Assembly: GCA_031296115.1 (NCBI GenBank) | Contig: JARLGI010000018.1 | Location: forward strand, 1 to 35,000 | DNA: 35,000 nucleotides | Source of the DNA: Acidobacteriota bacterium | Lineage (GTDB): Bacteria > Acidobacteriota > Terriglobia > Terriglobales > Acidobacteriaceae | Reading direction: 5' to 3' | Shown here: positions 1 to 9,544 of the stretch, piece after piece | How positions within the stretch are numbered: the first letter of the stretch is position 1 | How the letters are laid out: every line of letters starts with the position of its first letter | The notes under the pieces: generated by a model | The model's database searches: none | The model's input: only the letters and a program-made list of their open reading frames with translations | What the model was told of the DNA's origin: nothing | Position numbers and translations under genes: made by a program

Positions 1-2099
<2,099 letters not shown>

Positions 2100-2114
2100 G
2101 AATTCCTGAGCGAG

Positions 2115-2828
2115 TTACATACCAAGATACGCTCGCCGCACCTCGTCCATATTGGCGACGTCGTGCGAGTCGCCCTCGATCTCCACCCGGCCCTCGGCGA
2201 GCACGTACGTGTAATCGCTGAGCGCCAGCGAGAGGTGCACATTCTGCTCGACCAGTACGATGGTCAGTCCCTGTTTCCTTAAATCTTTCAGCGACAGAAA
2301 AAGTTGCTGCGCCAGCACGGGCGCCAGACCGAGCGAGAGTTCGTCGATCATCAGCACCACCGGCTCCTGCATCAAGCCGCGGCCCATGGCCAGCATCTGC
2401 TGCTCGCCTCCGGAGAGCGTAGACGACCTCTGCTTGCGCCGCTCCTTCAGCCGCGGGAAAGTGGCGTACACCTTTTCGAGATTTTCCTTCTCGCCCTTGC
2501 GCGCGCGGCGCGAGTAGGCGCCCATCTCCAGGTTCTCCTCAACAGACATGTCAGGGAAAAGCTGCCGTCCCTCGGGCACCAGCACCAGGCCGCGATTGGC
2601 CTTGGCATGGGTGGACAACCTGGTCACGTCCTCACCGTTCATCAGGACGCGCCCCTTCCACGGGGCCAAGCTGCCCATGATGGTGCGCAGCGTCGTGCTC
2701 TTGCCCGCGCCGTTGGCACCGATTATGGTGGTCAGCTTGCCCGGATGCACCTTCAGCGATATGCCCCACAGCACCTGCACCTCGCCGTATCCCGATTCGA
2801 GGTTCTCGATCTGCAGGACGGGGTCCAT
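2115..2828 (-). CDS. livF: Branched-chain amino acid-type ABC transporter, ATP-binding protein LivF
   Basis: A 237-residue ATPase of usual LivF length. Visible motifs are Walker A GANGAGKST, the signature LSGGEQQML, Walker B VLMIDELSLGLAP and a switch His in LVEQNVHLSL. The PEGRQLFPDMSVEENL stretch and the C-terminal YLGM ending are typical of LivF. It would sit on the cytoplasmic face and pair with LivG to drive uptake through LivH/LivM. Its ATG shares one base with the livG stop codon, so the two are translationally coupled. Substrates of Liv-type systems range from branched-chain amino acids to amides, urea and aromatic acids, so the specificity is open. Confidence 0.95.
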   Translation of the reverse strand: MDPVLQIENLESGYGEVQVLWGISLKVHPGKLTTIIGANGAGKSTTLRTIMGSLAPWKGRVLMNGEDVTRLSTHAKANRGLVLVPEGRQLFPDMSVEENLEMGAYSRRARKGEKENLEKVYATFPRLKERRKQRSSTLSGGEQQMLAMGRGLMQEPVVLMIDELSLGLAPVLAQQLFLSLKDLRKQGLTIVLVEQNVHLSLALSDYTYVLAEGRVEIEGDSHDVANMDEVRRAYLGM

Positions 2829-3580
2829 CAGTTCTTCTCCTTGAGCTTGGTCGCGATATCGGGATCGCCCAGGTAAGCTTCAATGACCTGCGGATCGCGC
2901 GCCACTTCCAGCGGCGTGCCTTCGGCAAGCTTCTGTCCGAAGCTCAGCACCACCAGCCGGTCCGACAGGCTCATGATGGCCTGCATCACGTGCTCGATCA
3001 TGAAGACCGAAATTCCGCTGTCGCGGATGCCGCGCACGATGCCGATCATGTATTCAATTTCCGTGGGATTCAGCCCGGCCAGCACCTCGTCCAGTAGCAG
3101 GAGTTTTGGATTCGCCGCCAGCGCGCGTGCCACTTCCAGGCGCTTCTTGCCGGCGATGGTCAGCGAACTTGCAGCCTTGTCGGAGTGATCCGCCAAGTTG
3201 ACGCGTTCCAGCACTTCCATCGCAACTTTGCGCGCCGGACGCAGGTGCAGGTAGTCGCGGCCAAAGCACGCGCCGACGATGACGTTCTCCAGCACACTCA
3301 TGCCGTGCAGCGGCTTCACAATCTGGTGGGTACGCGCCAACCCGAGATGAACGACCTCGTTGGGCGGATGACTGGTGATGTCCTGACCGCAAAACTTCAC
3401 CGTACCCTTGTCGGGTTTAATGACGCCGTTCACCAGGTTGAAGAGCGTGGTCTTCCCTGCGCCGTTGGGCCCGATGAGACCCAGGATTTCGCGCTCGCCC
3501 ACGGTGAAGCCCACGTCGGAGACTGCCAGCAGTCCGCCGAAGCGCTTAGTGATACCGCTCACTTCCAGCAAGGGCATCAT
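2828..3580 (-). CDS. livG: Branched-chain amino acid-type ABC transporter, ATP-binding protein LivG
   Basis: A 250-residue ATPase with Walker A GPNGAGKTT, Walker B LLLLDEVLAGLNP, a switch His in MIEHVMQAIM and the C-terminal EAYLGD typical of LivG. The signature motif is the non-canonical LTIAGKKRLE rather than LSGGQ; such variants are common in LivG and need not mean loss of function. The ATG overlaps the livM stop by four bases (ATGA) and the stop overlaps livF by one. The gene therefore belongs to a tightly coupled livHMGF set. LivG is the second cytoplasmic ATPase of the importer. Confidence 0.95.
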   Translation of the reverse strand: MMPLLEVSGITKRFGGLLAVSDVGFTVGEREILGLIGPNGAGKTTLFNLVNGVIKPDKGTVKFCGQDITSHPPNEVVHLGLARTHQIVKPLHGMSVLENVIVGACFGRDYLHLRPARKVAMEVLERVNLADHSDKAASSLTIAGKKRLEVARALAANPKLLLLDEVLAGLNPTEIEYMIGIVRGIRDSGISVFMIEHVMQAIMSLSDRLVVLSFGQKLAEGTPLEVARDPQVIEAYLGDPDIATKLKEKN

Positions 3581-4542
3581 TCGAGCACCTTCCGTGAGCG
3601 CGGCACCGCTTTATACAGCCAGCCAATCAGGCCGCCGGGCGCAAACAGGACAACCACCAGCAGCAGCCCGCCGGCGATGACCAGGTGGAAGTTGGACAGT
3701 TTGGGCGAGGTCAACAGGTACGACCGCAGCTTCTCGTACAGCCCGCCACCCAGCGCCGCGCCGATGACCGTGCCCTTGCCGCCCAGCATCAGCATCACGA
3801 TGCCTTCCAGCGAGAGCATGAACTCGAACGCGATCGAGGGATCGATCATCCCGTTCTTGTAAAACATCAGCGCGCCTGCCACCGCGGGGAGAAACGCCGA
3901 AACACTATAGATGATGGCCTTGTAGACCGTGGTATTGACGCCCAGCACGACGGCGGCACCTTCATCTTCGCGGATGGCAAACAGACCCAGGCCGAACTTG
4001 GACATCTTGATGCCCAGACTCAAGATCATGGAAAGCGCCATCACGGCGATGACCAGGAAATACGTGACCCAGAGCGCGTGCCGCGCGCCGCCCAATTTTT
4101 CATAGGCGTCGAAGGAAACATATAGACCGGTGGAGCGGCCCCAGGGATCGAAATTCGCCACGAACGACTGCACCGCGACCAGGATTCCGATGGTCGCCAG
4201 CGCAAAGTAAGCGCCTCGCAAGCGCAGGATGCCCAGCCCCAGCACCAGCGCGAACAGGCTGACTCCCACACCGGCCAGCAACGCCGCCAGTACCAGATTC
4301 CAGCCCTTCTCCGCGGCAAGATACAGTCCGATGTAGCCGCCCAGGCCGTAAAACACGATGTGGCCGAAGTTCACGTAGCCGGTGTAGCCGATCATCAGGT
4401 TCAAATTGCTGGCCAGGATGACGGCGATCGCCACCAGGATGAGATCTTCACGCAGCGAAACATTATTGCCGTGCAGCGGCAGCCAGACCATGATGGCCGC
4501 GAACGCCAGGATGATGTAGAGCACCGGGTGTCGCAGGATCAC
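3577..4542 (-). CDS. livM: Branched-chain amino acid-type ABC transporter, permease LivM
   Basis: A 321-residue polytopic membrane protein of normal LivM length. The family pattern is clear: ASNLNLMIGYTGYVNFGH near the N-terminus, GLGILRLRGAYFALATIG in the middle, and EDEGAAVVLGVNTTVYK in the cytoplasmic loop that contacts the ATPase. A C-terminal LEGIVMLMLGGKGTVIGA stretch follows. It starts with GTG, and its first four bases (GTGA) overlap the livH stop. It forms the transmembrane channel together with LivH. Confidence 0.95.
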   Translation of the reverse strand: MILRHPVLYIILAFAAIMVWLPLHGNNVSLREDLILVAIAVILASNLNLMIGYTGYVNFGHIVFYGLGGYIGLYLAAEKGWNLVLAALLAGVGVSLFALVLGLGILRLRGAYFALATIGILVAVQSFVANFDPWGRSTGLYVSFDAYEKLGGARHALWVTYFLVIAVMALSMILSLGIKMSKFGLGLFAIREDEGAAVVLGVNTTVYKAIIYSVSAFLPAVAGALMFYKNGMIDPSIAFEFMLSLEGIVMLMLGGKGTVIGAALGGGLYEKLRSYLLTSPKLSNFHLVIAGGLLLVVVLFAPGGLIGWLYKAVPRSRKVLE

Positions 4543-5399
4543 GCCGTCGCCCTCCCGAAGATGCCGCGCGGAAAAAGCACCAGCACGACCACGAACAGTC
4601 CAAACTCAATCAGCGGAATCCAGCTCACGGCGATGAACGGCGTCACCGCGCCCTCCAGCAGTCCCAGCAACACTCCGGCAACCAGCGCTCCGAACGGTCT
4701 GCCGAGGCCGGCCAGCACCGTCACCACGAAGCTCTTCATCTGGTAGCTCGCGCCGGAGAGAATCGTGAACGGAAACAGCGTCGAGACCAGCGCGCCCGAC
4801 GACGCAGCCAGCGAGATGCCGATGGCAAACGCCAGGGCCAGCACCATGGTCGACGAGACGCCCATCAGTTCCGCCGCCTCGCGATTGTCGGCCACCGCGC
4901 GGATGGCCTTGCCCATGCGCGTGCGATAGAGGAACAACTCCAGCGCCAAGGCGATGATCACCGCCGCGCTCGCCGCCGCCATGTGATTTCCCGTGAAGGT
5001 GTATGCACCCACCGTGATGCCCGGCAGGGTGAAGTTCACGTTGTACGGGCTGGTGCTCCAAATGGCGGTGCCGATGCCGATGATCATCATGTTGACCGCG
5101 AAGGTGGAGAGAAGGCTCGCCAACTGTGGCCGGTCAATGACCCAGTGCACCGAGATCCAATAGATAAGCAGGCCAAGCAGCAACCCGGCCGCGATGATGG
5201 GGATCAGCAGCAGATACGCATTCACCGGGAAGGCCGAGAACAGGATGTACATCCCGAACATTCCCAGTGCGATGGTGGCCCCGTGGGTGAGGTTGATGAC
5301 ATCCATCACTCCCCAGATCAGGCTCAAGCCCATGGCCGCCAGGCCGTAGACCGCGCCTATCAGCAGGCCATCAATCATCGAGGCAAATATGCCGGACAT
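4539..5399 (-). CDS. livH: Branched-chain amino acid-type ABC transporter, permease LivH
   Basis: A 286-residue polytopic permease. Typical LivH segments are GLLIGAVYGLAAMGLSLIWGVMDVINLTHG at the N-terminus (read here in parts), GKAIRAVADNREAAELMGV in the ATPase-contact loop, and TVLAGLGRPFGALVAG towards the end. It overlaps livM by four bases. Upstream, 182 bases separate it from the binding-protein gene, and that gap is filled by an inverted-repeat element rather than an obvious promoter. The complex imports a small organic solute across the inner membrane. Confidence 0.95.
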   Translation of the reverse strand: MSGIFASMIDGLLIGAVYGLAAMGLSLIWGVMDVINLTHGATIALGMFGMYILFSAFPVNAYLLLIPIIAAGLLLGLLIYWISVHWVIDRPQLASLLSTFAVNMMIIGIGTAIWSTSPYNVNFTLPGITVGAYTFTGNHMAAASAAVIIALALELFLYRTRMGKAIRAVADNREAAELMGVSSTMVLALAFAIGISLAASSGALVSTLFPFTILSGASYQMKSFVVTVLAGLGRPFGALVAGVLLGLLEGAVTPFIAVSWIPLIEFGLFVVVLVLFPRGIFGRATA

Positions 5400-5419
5400 A
5401 TCTCGCCTTTTGCAGCGTT

Positions 5420-5555
5420 GTGGTAGAGCGGGCCTTCAGGCCCTCGTCAACAGGGAAATAGCGAAAGCGCTTCAGCCTCTGAGGCCGCAGGGCTCAGCGG
5501 CTGAAGCCAAAGAATCTGCGGGACTCTGCCGCGGGCCTGAGGCCCGCTCTACCAC
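5420..5555. repeat. Nested inverted-repeat (REP/BIME-like) element inside the liv operon
   Basis: Two arms face each other. The left arm at 5420-5443 begins GTGGTAGAGCGGGCCT and the right arm at 5533-5555 ends AGGCCCGCTCTACCAC; they are reverse complements apart from a one-base difference near the centre. Each arm is itself a small palindrome (GGGCCT-TC-AGGCCC and GGGCCTGAGGCCC). An inner pair, GCTTCAGCC (5469-5477) and GGCTGAAGC (5499-5507), nests between them. The element occupies most of the livJ-livH gap. In RNA it could fold into a large stem that protects or terminates the binding-protein transcript. Confidence 0.75.
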
Positions 5556-5581
5556 CCCTGAATTTGTCTTGCCACTACCCC

Positions 5582-6781
5582 TTAGTGAATCGGGTACACC
5601 AGGTTGGCGCTCTTGGCCGCCAGCGGCCAGACCACCTGCTTCACCAGTCCCGACTTGTCCTTCTGCCACTGCGCCAGCACCATAGCGTGCCCGATTTGCA
5701 GGCCATGTTCGTTGGCTGCTGTTGAAAACTTGGTGCGACCGTAGAACGTCGTGATGTCCGTCGCGTTCAACGCCGCCGCCACCTTCGCCGTGTCCGGACC
5801 GCCAGCCTGCTCGATCGCGCGTTGCAGCACCAGGCCGCAGGCATAACCACCGGCGGATTCATAGCTGGGCGGGGCGTTGTATTTCGCGGTGTAGGCCTTG
5901 GCAAAATCGGCGCCGCTGAGACCGTATTGCGCCTTGAATGCGGTTTGCGGCTCCCACTGCGAGGGCACCATTACGCCCACCGCCGAATCCCCCAGTTCGG
6001 TCCATTTGTCGCTGTCGGGAGCCACCAGCAAGGTGATCATCTTCAACGGGACCTTATGTTCGTAGAGTTGCTTCGCCAGCGTCGAGCCGTCGGCATAGTG
6101 GCCGCCGCCCAGCAGCACCGCTGCCTTCGAGGCAATCACCTTGTCAATAATGGCGCTGAAATCGGTGGTGTTGGGAGCGTAAGCCTCCGTGAACACTACA
6201 TTCAAGCCAAGCTGCTGGGCATACGCCTTGGCCGGATTCACCACTGCCACCGAGAACGATGCGTCCTCGTAAACCAAGGCGATGGTCGCCTTGGGGTCCT
6301 TGGCCTTCAACGCGTCCAGCGTACCCTTCAGGTACTCTGCTCCCGGAGTGAACATCTGGAAGAGGTAGTGATTGCCCAGGGTATAGGTCTTGCCTTCCGC
6401 CGCGCCGGTGGTCAGCATGATCTTGCCGTACTGCTCGGTGACGATGGCCGCCGTCGCCGTCAGGCTGGACGAATAGGGGCTGAACAAGAAGTCGGCATTG
6501 TCCTGCAGGACCATGCGCGAATAGAGTTGCTGCACGCGCTTGGTGTTGGATTCGTCATCGTAGCTGACGAACTGGATTTTGTAGTTCTTGCCGCCCGCCT
6601 TGATGCCTCCGGCGGCGTTCACCTGGTCGCGCCACAGCTCGAAACCGCGGTATTGCTCCAGGGAGTCCACATTCAGGGCCCCTGTCTTGGAGACGGTGAA
6701 ACCAACGGTCAGGTTCTGCGCAAAACCCGCAGTGACGAAGAGGGTAGACAGCACAAAGATCGTAAGAACGAGTCGCTTCAC
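5582..6781 (-). CDS. Liv-type ABC transporter periplasmic binding protein (Peripla_BP_6)
   Basis: A 399-residue binding protein, the first gene of the unit. The start is GTG at 6781, preceded by a GAAGGTGA ribosome-binding site. A signal peptide (MKRLVLTIFVLSTLFVTAGFAQ) is cleaved around residue 21. The mature part has the type I periplasmic fold pattern: VGFTVSKTGALNVDS, ELWRDQVNAAGGI, VSYDDESNTKRVQQLY, FSPYSSSLT and TEAYAPNTTDFSAII. It would capture the solute in the periplasm and hand it to LivHM. The neighbouring FAD/Fe-S oxidase hints that the solute could be an oxidisable organic acid rather than an amino acid, but that is inference from position only. Confidence 0.9.
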   Translation of the reverse strand: MKRLVLTIFVLSTLFVTAGFAQNLTVGFTVSKTGALNVDSLEQYRGFELWRDQVNAAGGIKAGGKNYKIQFVSYDDESNTKRVQQLYSRMVLQDNADFLFSPYSSSLTATAAIVTEQYGKIMLTTGAAEGKTYTLGNHYLFQMFTPGAEYLKGTLDALKAKDPKATIALVYEDASFSVAVVNPAKAYAQQLGLNVVFTEAYAPNTTDFSAIIDKVIASKAAVLLGGGHYADGSTLAKQLYEHKVPLKMITLLVAPDSDKWTELGDSAVGVMVPSQWEPQTAFKAQYGLSGADFAKAYTAKYNAPPSYESAGGYACGLVLQRAIEQAGGPDTAKVAAALNATDITTFYGRTKFSTAANEHGLQIGHAMVLAQWQKDKSGLVKQVVWPLAAKSANLVYPIH

Positions 6782-6846
6782 AGTTCACCTTCACGGAAAG
6801 CCTTCGAGTGGATGAAAGCCTACGGCGACCCCCAGCCAAGCCCATA

Positions 6847-6882
6847 TGACCCTAGTCACTCGCATTTGTGACCCTGCTCACA
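6847..6882. promoter_or_regulatory. Pair of CRP/FNR-family-like operator sites upstream of the liv-type unit
   Basis: TGTGA-CCCTGC-TCACA at 6867-6882 is a perfect match to the TGTGA-N6-TCACA arrangement of CRP sites. A related TGA-CCCTAG-TCA lies at 6847-6858. The shared core TGACCCT(A/G)(G/C)TCAC recurs with a 22-base offset, about two helical turns, which puts both sites on the same DNA face. They lie 66-101 bases upstream of the GTG of the binding-protein gene. The regulator itself is not in this window. Confidence 0.55.
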
Positions 6883-6886
6883 ATAA

Positions 6887-6924
6887 GCCGGGGTCGCGGG
6901 CCGGGGTCGCGGGCCGGCGTCGCC
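6887..6924. repeat. Short GC-rich tandem repeat
   Basis: The 13-base unit GCCGGGGTCGCGG occurs at 6887-6899 and 6900-6912, followed by a partial third copy, GCCGGCGTCGCC, at 6913-6924. It lies just beyond the CRP-like sites in the 346-base gap between the diverging liv unit and the LTxxQ gene. No function is evident. Confidence 0.7.
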
Positions 6925-7036
6925 CGCCGCCGGGCTCGCCGCGAAAAAAGGGAACCTTAGACCGCCTCGGCGGCAATAACAGGTAGCTCGCCGGCAGAAA
7001 GTGACAGCGCAGGGCCGAGGCAGCGGGCGACAAAAC

Positions 7037-7061
7037 TTTACCTTGATTTACGAGACTTTAC
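7037..7061. promoter_or_regulatory. Triple TTTAC direct repeat (CpxR/OmpR-family-like box)
   Basis: TTTAC occurs at 7037-7041, 7047-7051 and 7057-7061, exactly ten bases apart. On the minus strand this reads GTAAA-N5-GTAAA-N5-GTAAA, which is the known E. coli CpxR consensus GTAAA-N5-GTAAA with an extra repeat. It lies 67-91 bases upstream of the ATG of a Spy/CpxP-type gene, and both spy and cpxP are CpxR targets in E. coli. Confidence 0.6.
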
Positions 7062-7127
7062 CGTCACGGGGCTGGCATTGGGGTTTCAATCTTTGACAGA
7101 CGAACTGTCGAGAAGGAGCTAGAAGTT

Positions 7128-7631
7128 ATGAAGAGGAAGTATTGGATTGGCGCGCTGGCGCTCGTGGTACTGGTCCTATGCAGTGCCGCGATTATGGGCT
7201 ACGCACAGGAAGCGGCGGCAGCGCCCGAAGCGGGCTGGCACGGCCACGGACACGACCACATGGCCTGGATGGCCAAGCAGTTAAACCTCACGGATGCGCA
7301 GAAGGCGCAAGTGAAAACCATTCGGCAGTCGCAGAAGGCCACCATGAGTCCGGTGATGCAGCAGATGGCGCAGAACCGCGCCGCCATGCTGGCGGCTACC
7401 GCTAACGGCACGTTTGACCAGGCGAAGGTGACCGCGCTGGCCAACCAGCAGGCTCAACTGATGGCGCAGATGACGGTGCAGAAGGAATCGCTCAAGCACC
7501 AGATTTACACCCAGGTGCTGACGCCGGACCAGCGCGCCACCGCCGAGCAGATGCGGCAGAAGGAAATCGCGCGCATCAACGAGAGGCTGCAGAAGTGGTC
7601 GCAGCCCGGCACCCAGAACCCGGGAGAGTGA
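7128..7631 (+). CDS. LTxxQ-motif periplasmic protein, Spy/CpxP-type chaperone
   Basis: A 167-residue protein with an AAGGAG ribosome-binding site at 7113-7118 and ATG at 7128. A signal peptide (KRKYWIGALALVVLVLCSA...) ends near residue 26. The mature part is helical and rich in Gln, Met and Ala, with two LTxxQ motifs: LTDAQKAQV near residue 54 and LTPDQRATAEQM near residue 136. A His-rich stretch (WHGHGHDHMAWM) just after the signal peptide could bind metal. Spy and CpxP are ATP-independent periplasmic chaperones or stress sensors. A small inverted repeat, GACAG-N5-CTGTC (7095-7109), sits just before the ribosome-binding site. The gene stands alone; the DHA2 pump downstream is convergent. Confidence 0.85.
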   Translation: MKRKYWIGALALVVLVLCSAAIMGYAQEAAAAPEAGWHGHGHDHMAWMAKQLNLTDAQKAQVKTIRQSQKATMSPVMQQMAQNRAAMLAATANGTFDQAKVTALANQQAQLMAQMTVQKESLKHQIYTQVLTPDQRATAEQMRQKEIARINERLQKWSQPGTQNPGE

Positions 7632-7646
7632 CAATCTCCTGACGTA

Positions 7647-7790
7647 GCTGGGTGGAGCAAGCCTTCAGGAGTGCACACCCAGCAGGACTGGAAGAATGGC
7701 TTTAGCCCCTGACGTAGCCGCCTGACGAAGGGTGACCTCAGCCGCTGAGGCCTTTGTTTTGTCATCCTGAGCGACGTAAGAAACGACCCG
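7647..7790. repeat. Degenerate repeat cluster between two convergent genes
   Basis: GCTGGGTG (7647-7654) and CACCCAGC (7676-7683) form an inverted repeat around GCAAGCCTTCAGG, which looks like a decayed relative of the GAGCGGGCCTTCAGG element in the liv unit. At 7759-7790 lies TTGTCATCCTGAGCGACGT, the beginning of the dispersed repeat also seen at 11544 and 29731. The end of the gap (about 7800-7860) is a run of CTGAC/CAAC-type short repeats. Confidence 0.5.
7736..7762 (+). terminator. Possible terminator after the LTxxQ gene
   Basis: CCTCAG-CCG-CTGAGG (7736-7750) forms a six-pair hairpin and is followed by the T-rich CCTTTGTTTTGT. It lies about 105 bases past the LTxxQ stop codon. The tract is interrupted by C and G, so termination may be partial. 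Confidence 0.4.
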
Positions 7791-7860
7791 TCCCTGACCC
7801 CCTGACCGCTGAACCCCAATCGCCACTGACAACCGACCACCGGCTGCTGACAACTGTTTC

Positions 7861-9429
7861 TCAGTGCATCATCGCCGCGCCCGCCTTGCCCGGCTTGGGC
7901 TTGCGCAGCAGGAACAGGAACGGAATCATCGCCGCGAACATCCCGGCCATGAACAGGAACGTGTCGTTGTATGACAGCATCGCCGCCTGCCGCTGCACCA
8001 TGCCCCACATCGCCAGGTAGGCCTGTTTGGTGGCGGTCGCCGCGCTGAAGCCCTGGCTCATGAAGTAGGCCTTCAGGTTCTGGAACATCTGGTTCGCCGC
8101 CGGACTCTGCGGATACAGATTCGCCCCCAGGCGGTTGATGTGCGTCTGCTGGTTGCGGAACTGGATGGTTTCCACCATCGCGATGCCGATGCTGGCGCCG
8201 ATGTTTCGCATCAGGTTGAAGATGCTGGTGGCGTTTCCCATGCGTTCGTTGGGAATGCCGCCATTGGTGATGGTCGTGAGCGGCACGAAGACAAATCCCA
8301 GCGCCGCGCCCTGGATCATCAGCGGCCACCAGAAATTGATCGCCGCCACGTCCAGGCTGAACCGCGACAACTCCCACATCGCATACGCCGACGCGATCAA
8401 CCCGATGCCCAGCAACTTCCGCTGGTCGACCTTTCCCGTCAGCTTGCCGACAATCGGCATGATGAGGAACGAGGCCAGCCCACGCGGCAGGTTCGTGATG
8501 CCCGCCTTGGTTGCAGTGTACCCAAGCAGCACCTGCATCAGCAGCGGCAGCAGCACCGTGCTGCCGTAGAGCACGAATCCGATCACCGTCATCAGAAATG
8601 TGCCAACTGCGTACGACGTGTACTTGAAGATGGTCAGGTCGAGGATGGGATGTTCCGCCGTCAGCTCCCGAATGACCAGCCCGACCAGGCCGACCACCGC
8701 CAGCACCGCCAGCACCACGATGAAGTGCGAGCCGAACCAGTCATCCTCCTGGCCCTTGTCGAGCAGGATCTGCAGGCTGCCGATGCCCACCGTCAGTAGC
8801 CCGATTCCCCAGAAGTCGATGCCCGTCTTCTGCCGTCGCAAGTACGGCGGATCGAAAATGAAAATCTGCGTCAGGATGATCGCCACCACGCCAATCGGCA
8901 CATTGATGTAGAACACCCAGCGCCAACTGTAGTTGTCGGTGAGCCAGCCGCCGGCGACCGGGCCGAGCATGGGCGCGACCACGATGCCCAGCGCCCAGAA
9001 CGCCATCGCCTGCCCGCGCTTCTCCGGCGGAAACGATTCCAGCAGGATGGCCTGCGACAGCGGCTGTAACCCGCCGCCGCACGCGCCCTGAATGACGCGG
9101 CAGACAATCAGGAACGGCAGGCTCGGCGCCAGGCCGCACAAAAACGACGCCGCCGTGAAGCCCGTGACCGACATCAGCAGCAGCCGCTTGCGCCCGAAGC
9201 GGCCCGCCAGCCAGCCGGTCATCGGCAGGATGATGGCGTTCGCAACCAGGTACGACGTCAGCGTCCACGTAGCTTCGTCGTTGCTGGCCGACAGGCTGCC
9301 CGCAATGTGCGGCAGCGAGACGTTAACCACGGTCGTGTCCAGCACTTCCATGAACGTGCTCGACATGACCGCGATCGCGATCAGCCATGGGTTGATATCG
9401 CCGTGTGCCTTGTCTCCGGTGAGCGCCAT
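7861..9429 (-). CDS. DHA2-family (EmrB/QacA-type) multidrug efflux MFS transporter
   Basis: A 522-residue protein matching the 14-helix DHA2 pumps in length. Motif D1 is LDTTVVNVSLPHI near residue 30, motif A is AGRFGRKRLL near residue 80, and motif C is APMLGPVAGGWLTDNYSWRW with FYINVPIG near residues 150-175. The C-terminus is cytoplasmic and basic (LLRKPKPGKAG). These pumps expel drugs or other toxic molecules using the proton gradient. No EmrA-type adaptor or TolC-like gene is adjacent, so it acts alone or with distant partners. It shares a 115-base divergent intergenic region with the radical SAM gene. Confidence 0.93.
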   Translation of the reverse strand: MALTGDKAHGDINPWLIAIAVMSSTFMEVLDTTVVNVSLPHIAGSLSASNDEATWTLTSYLVANAIILPMTGWLAGRFGRKRLLLMSVTGFTAASFLCGLAPSLPFLIVCRVIQGACGGGLQPLSQAILLESFPPEKRGQAMAFWALGIVVAPMLGPVAGGWLTDNYSWRWVFYINVPIGVVAIILTQIFIFDPPYLRRQKTGIDFWGIGLLTVGIGSLQILLDKGQEDDWFGSHFIVVLAVLAVVGLVGLVIRELTAEHPILDLTIFKYTSYAVGTFLMTVIGFVLYGSTVLLPLLMQVLLGYTATKAGITNLPRGLASFLIMPIVGKLTGKVDQRKLLGIGLIASAYAMWELSRFSLDVAAINFWWPLMIQGAALGFVFVPLTTITNGGIPNERMGNATSIFNLMRNIGASIGIAMVETIQFRNQQTHINRLGANLYPQSPAANQMFQNLKAYFMSQGFSAATATKQAYLAMWGMVQRQAAMLSYNDTFLFMAGMFAAMIPFLFLLRKPKPGKAGAAMMH

Positions 9430-9544
9430 GCGTCGGAATCAGCCCCTATTTTTCGCTAAACAACGAATGTAATAGTTCTGTCATATCAACCAGAATGCGT
9501 CTTGCGTCACAGAAATTCTTCAGCACGGTTTCTACGATGAAAGC

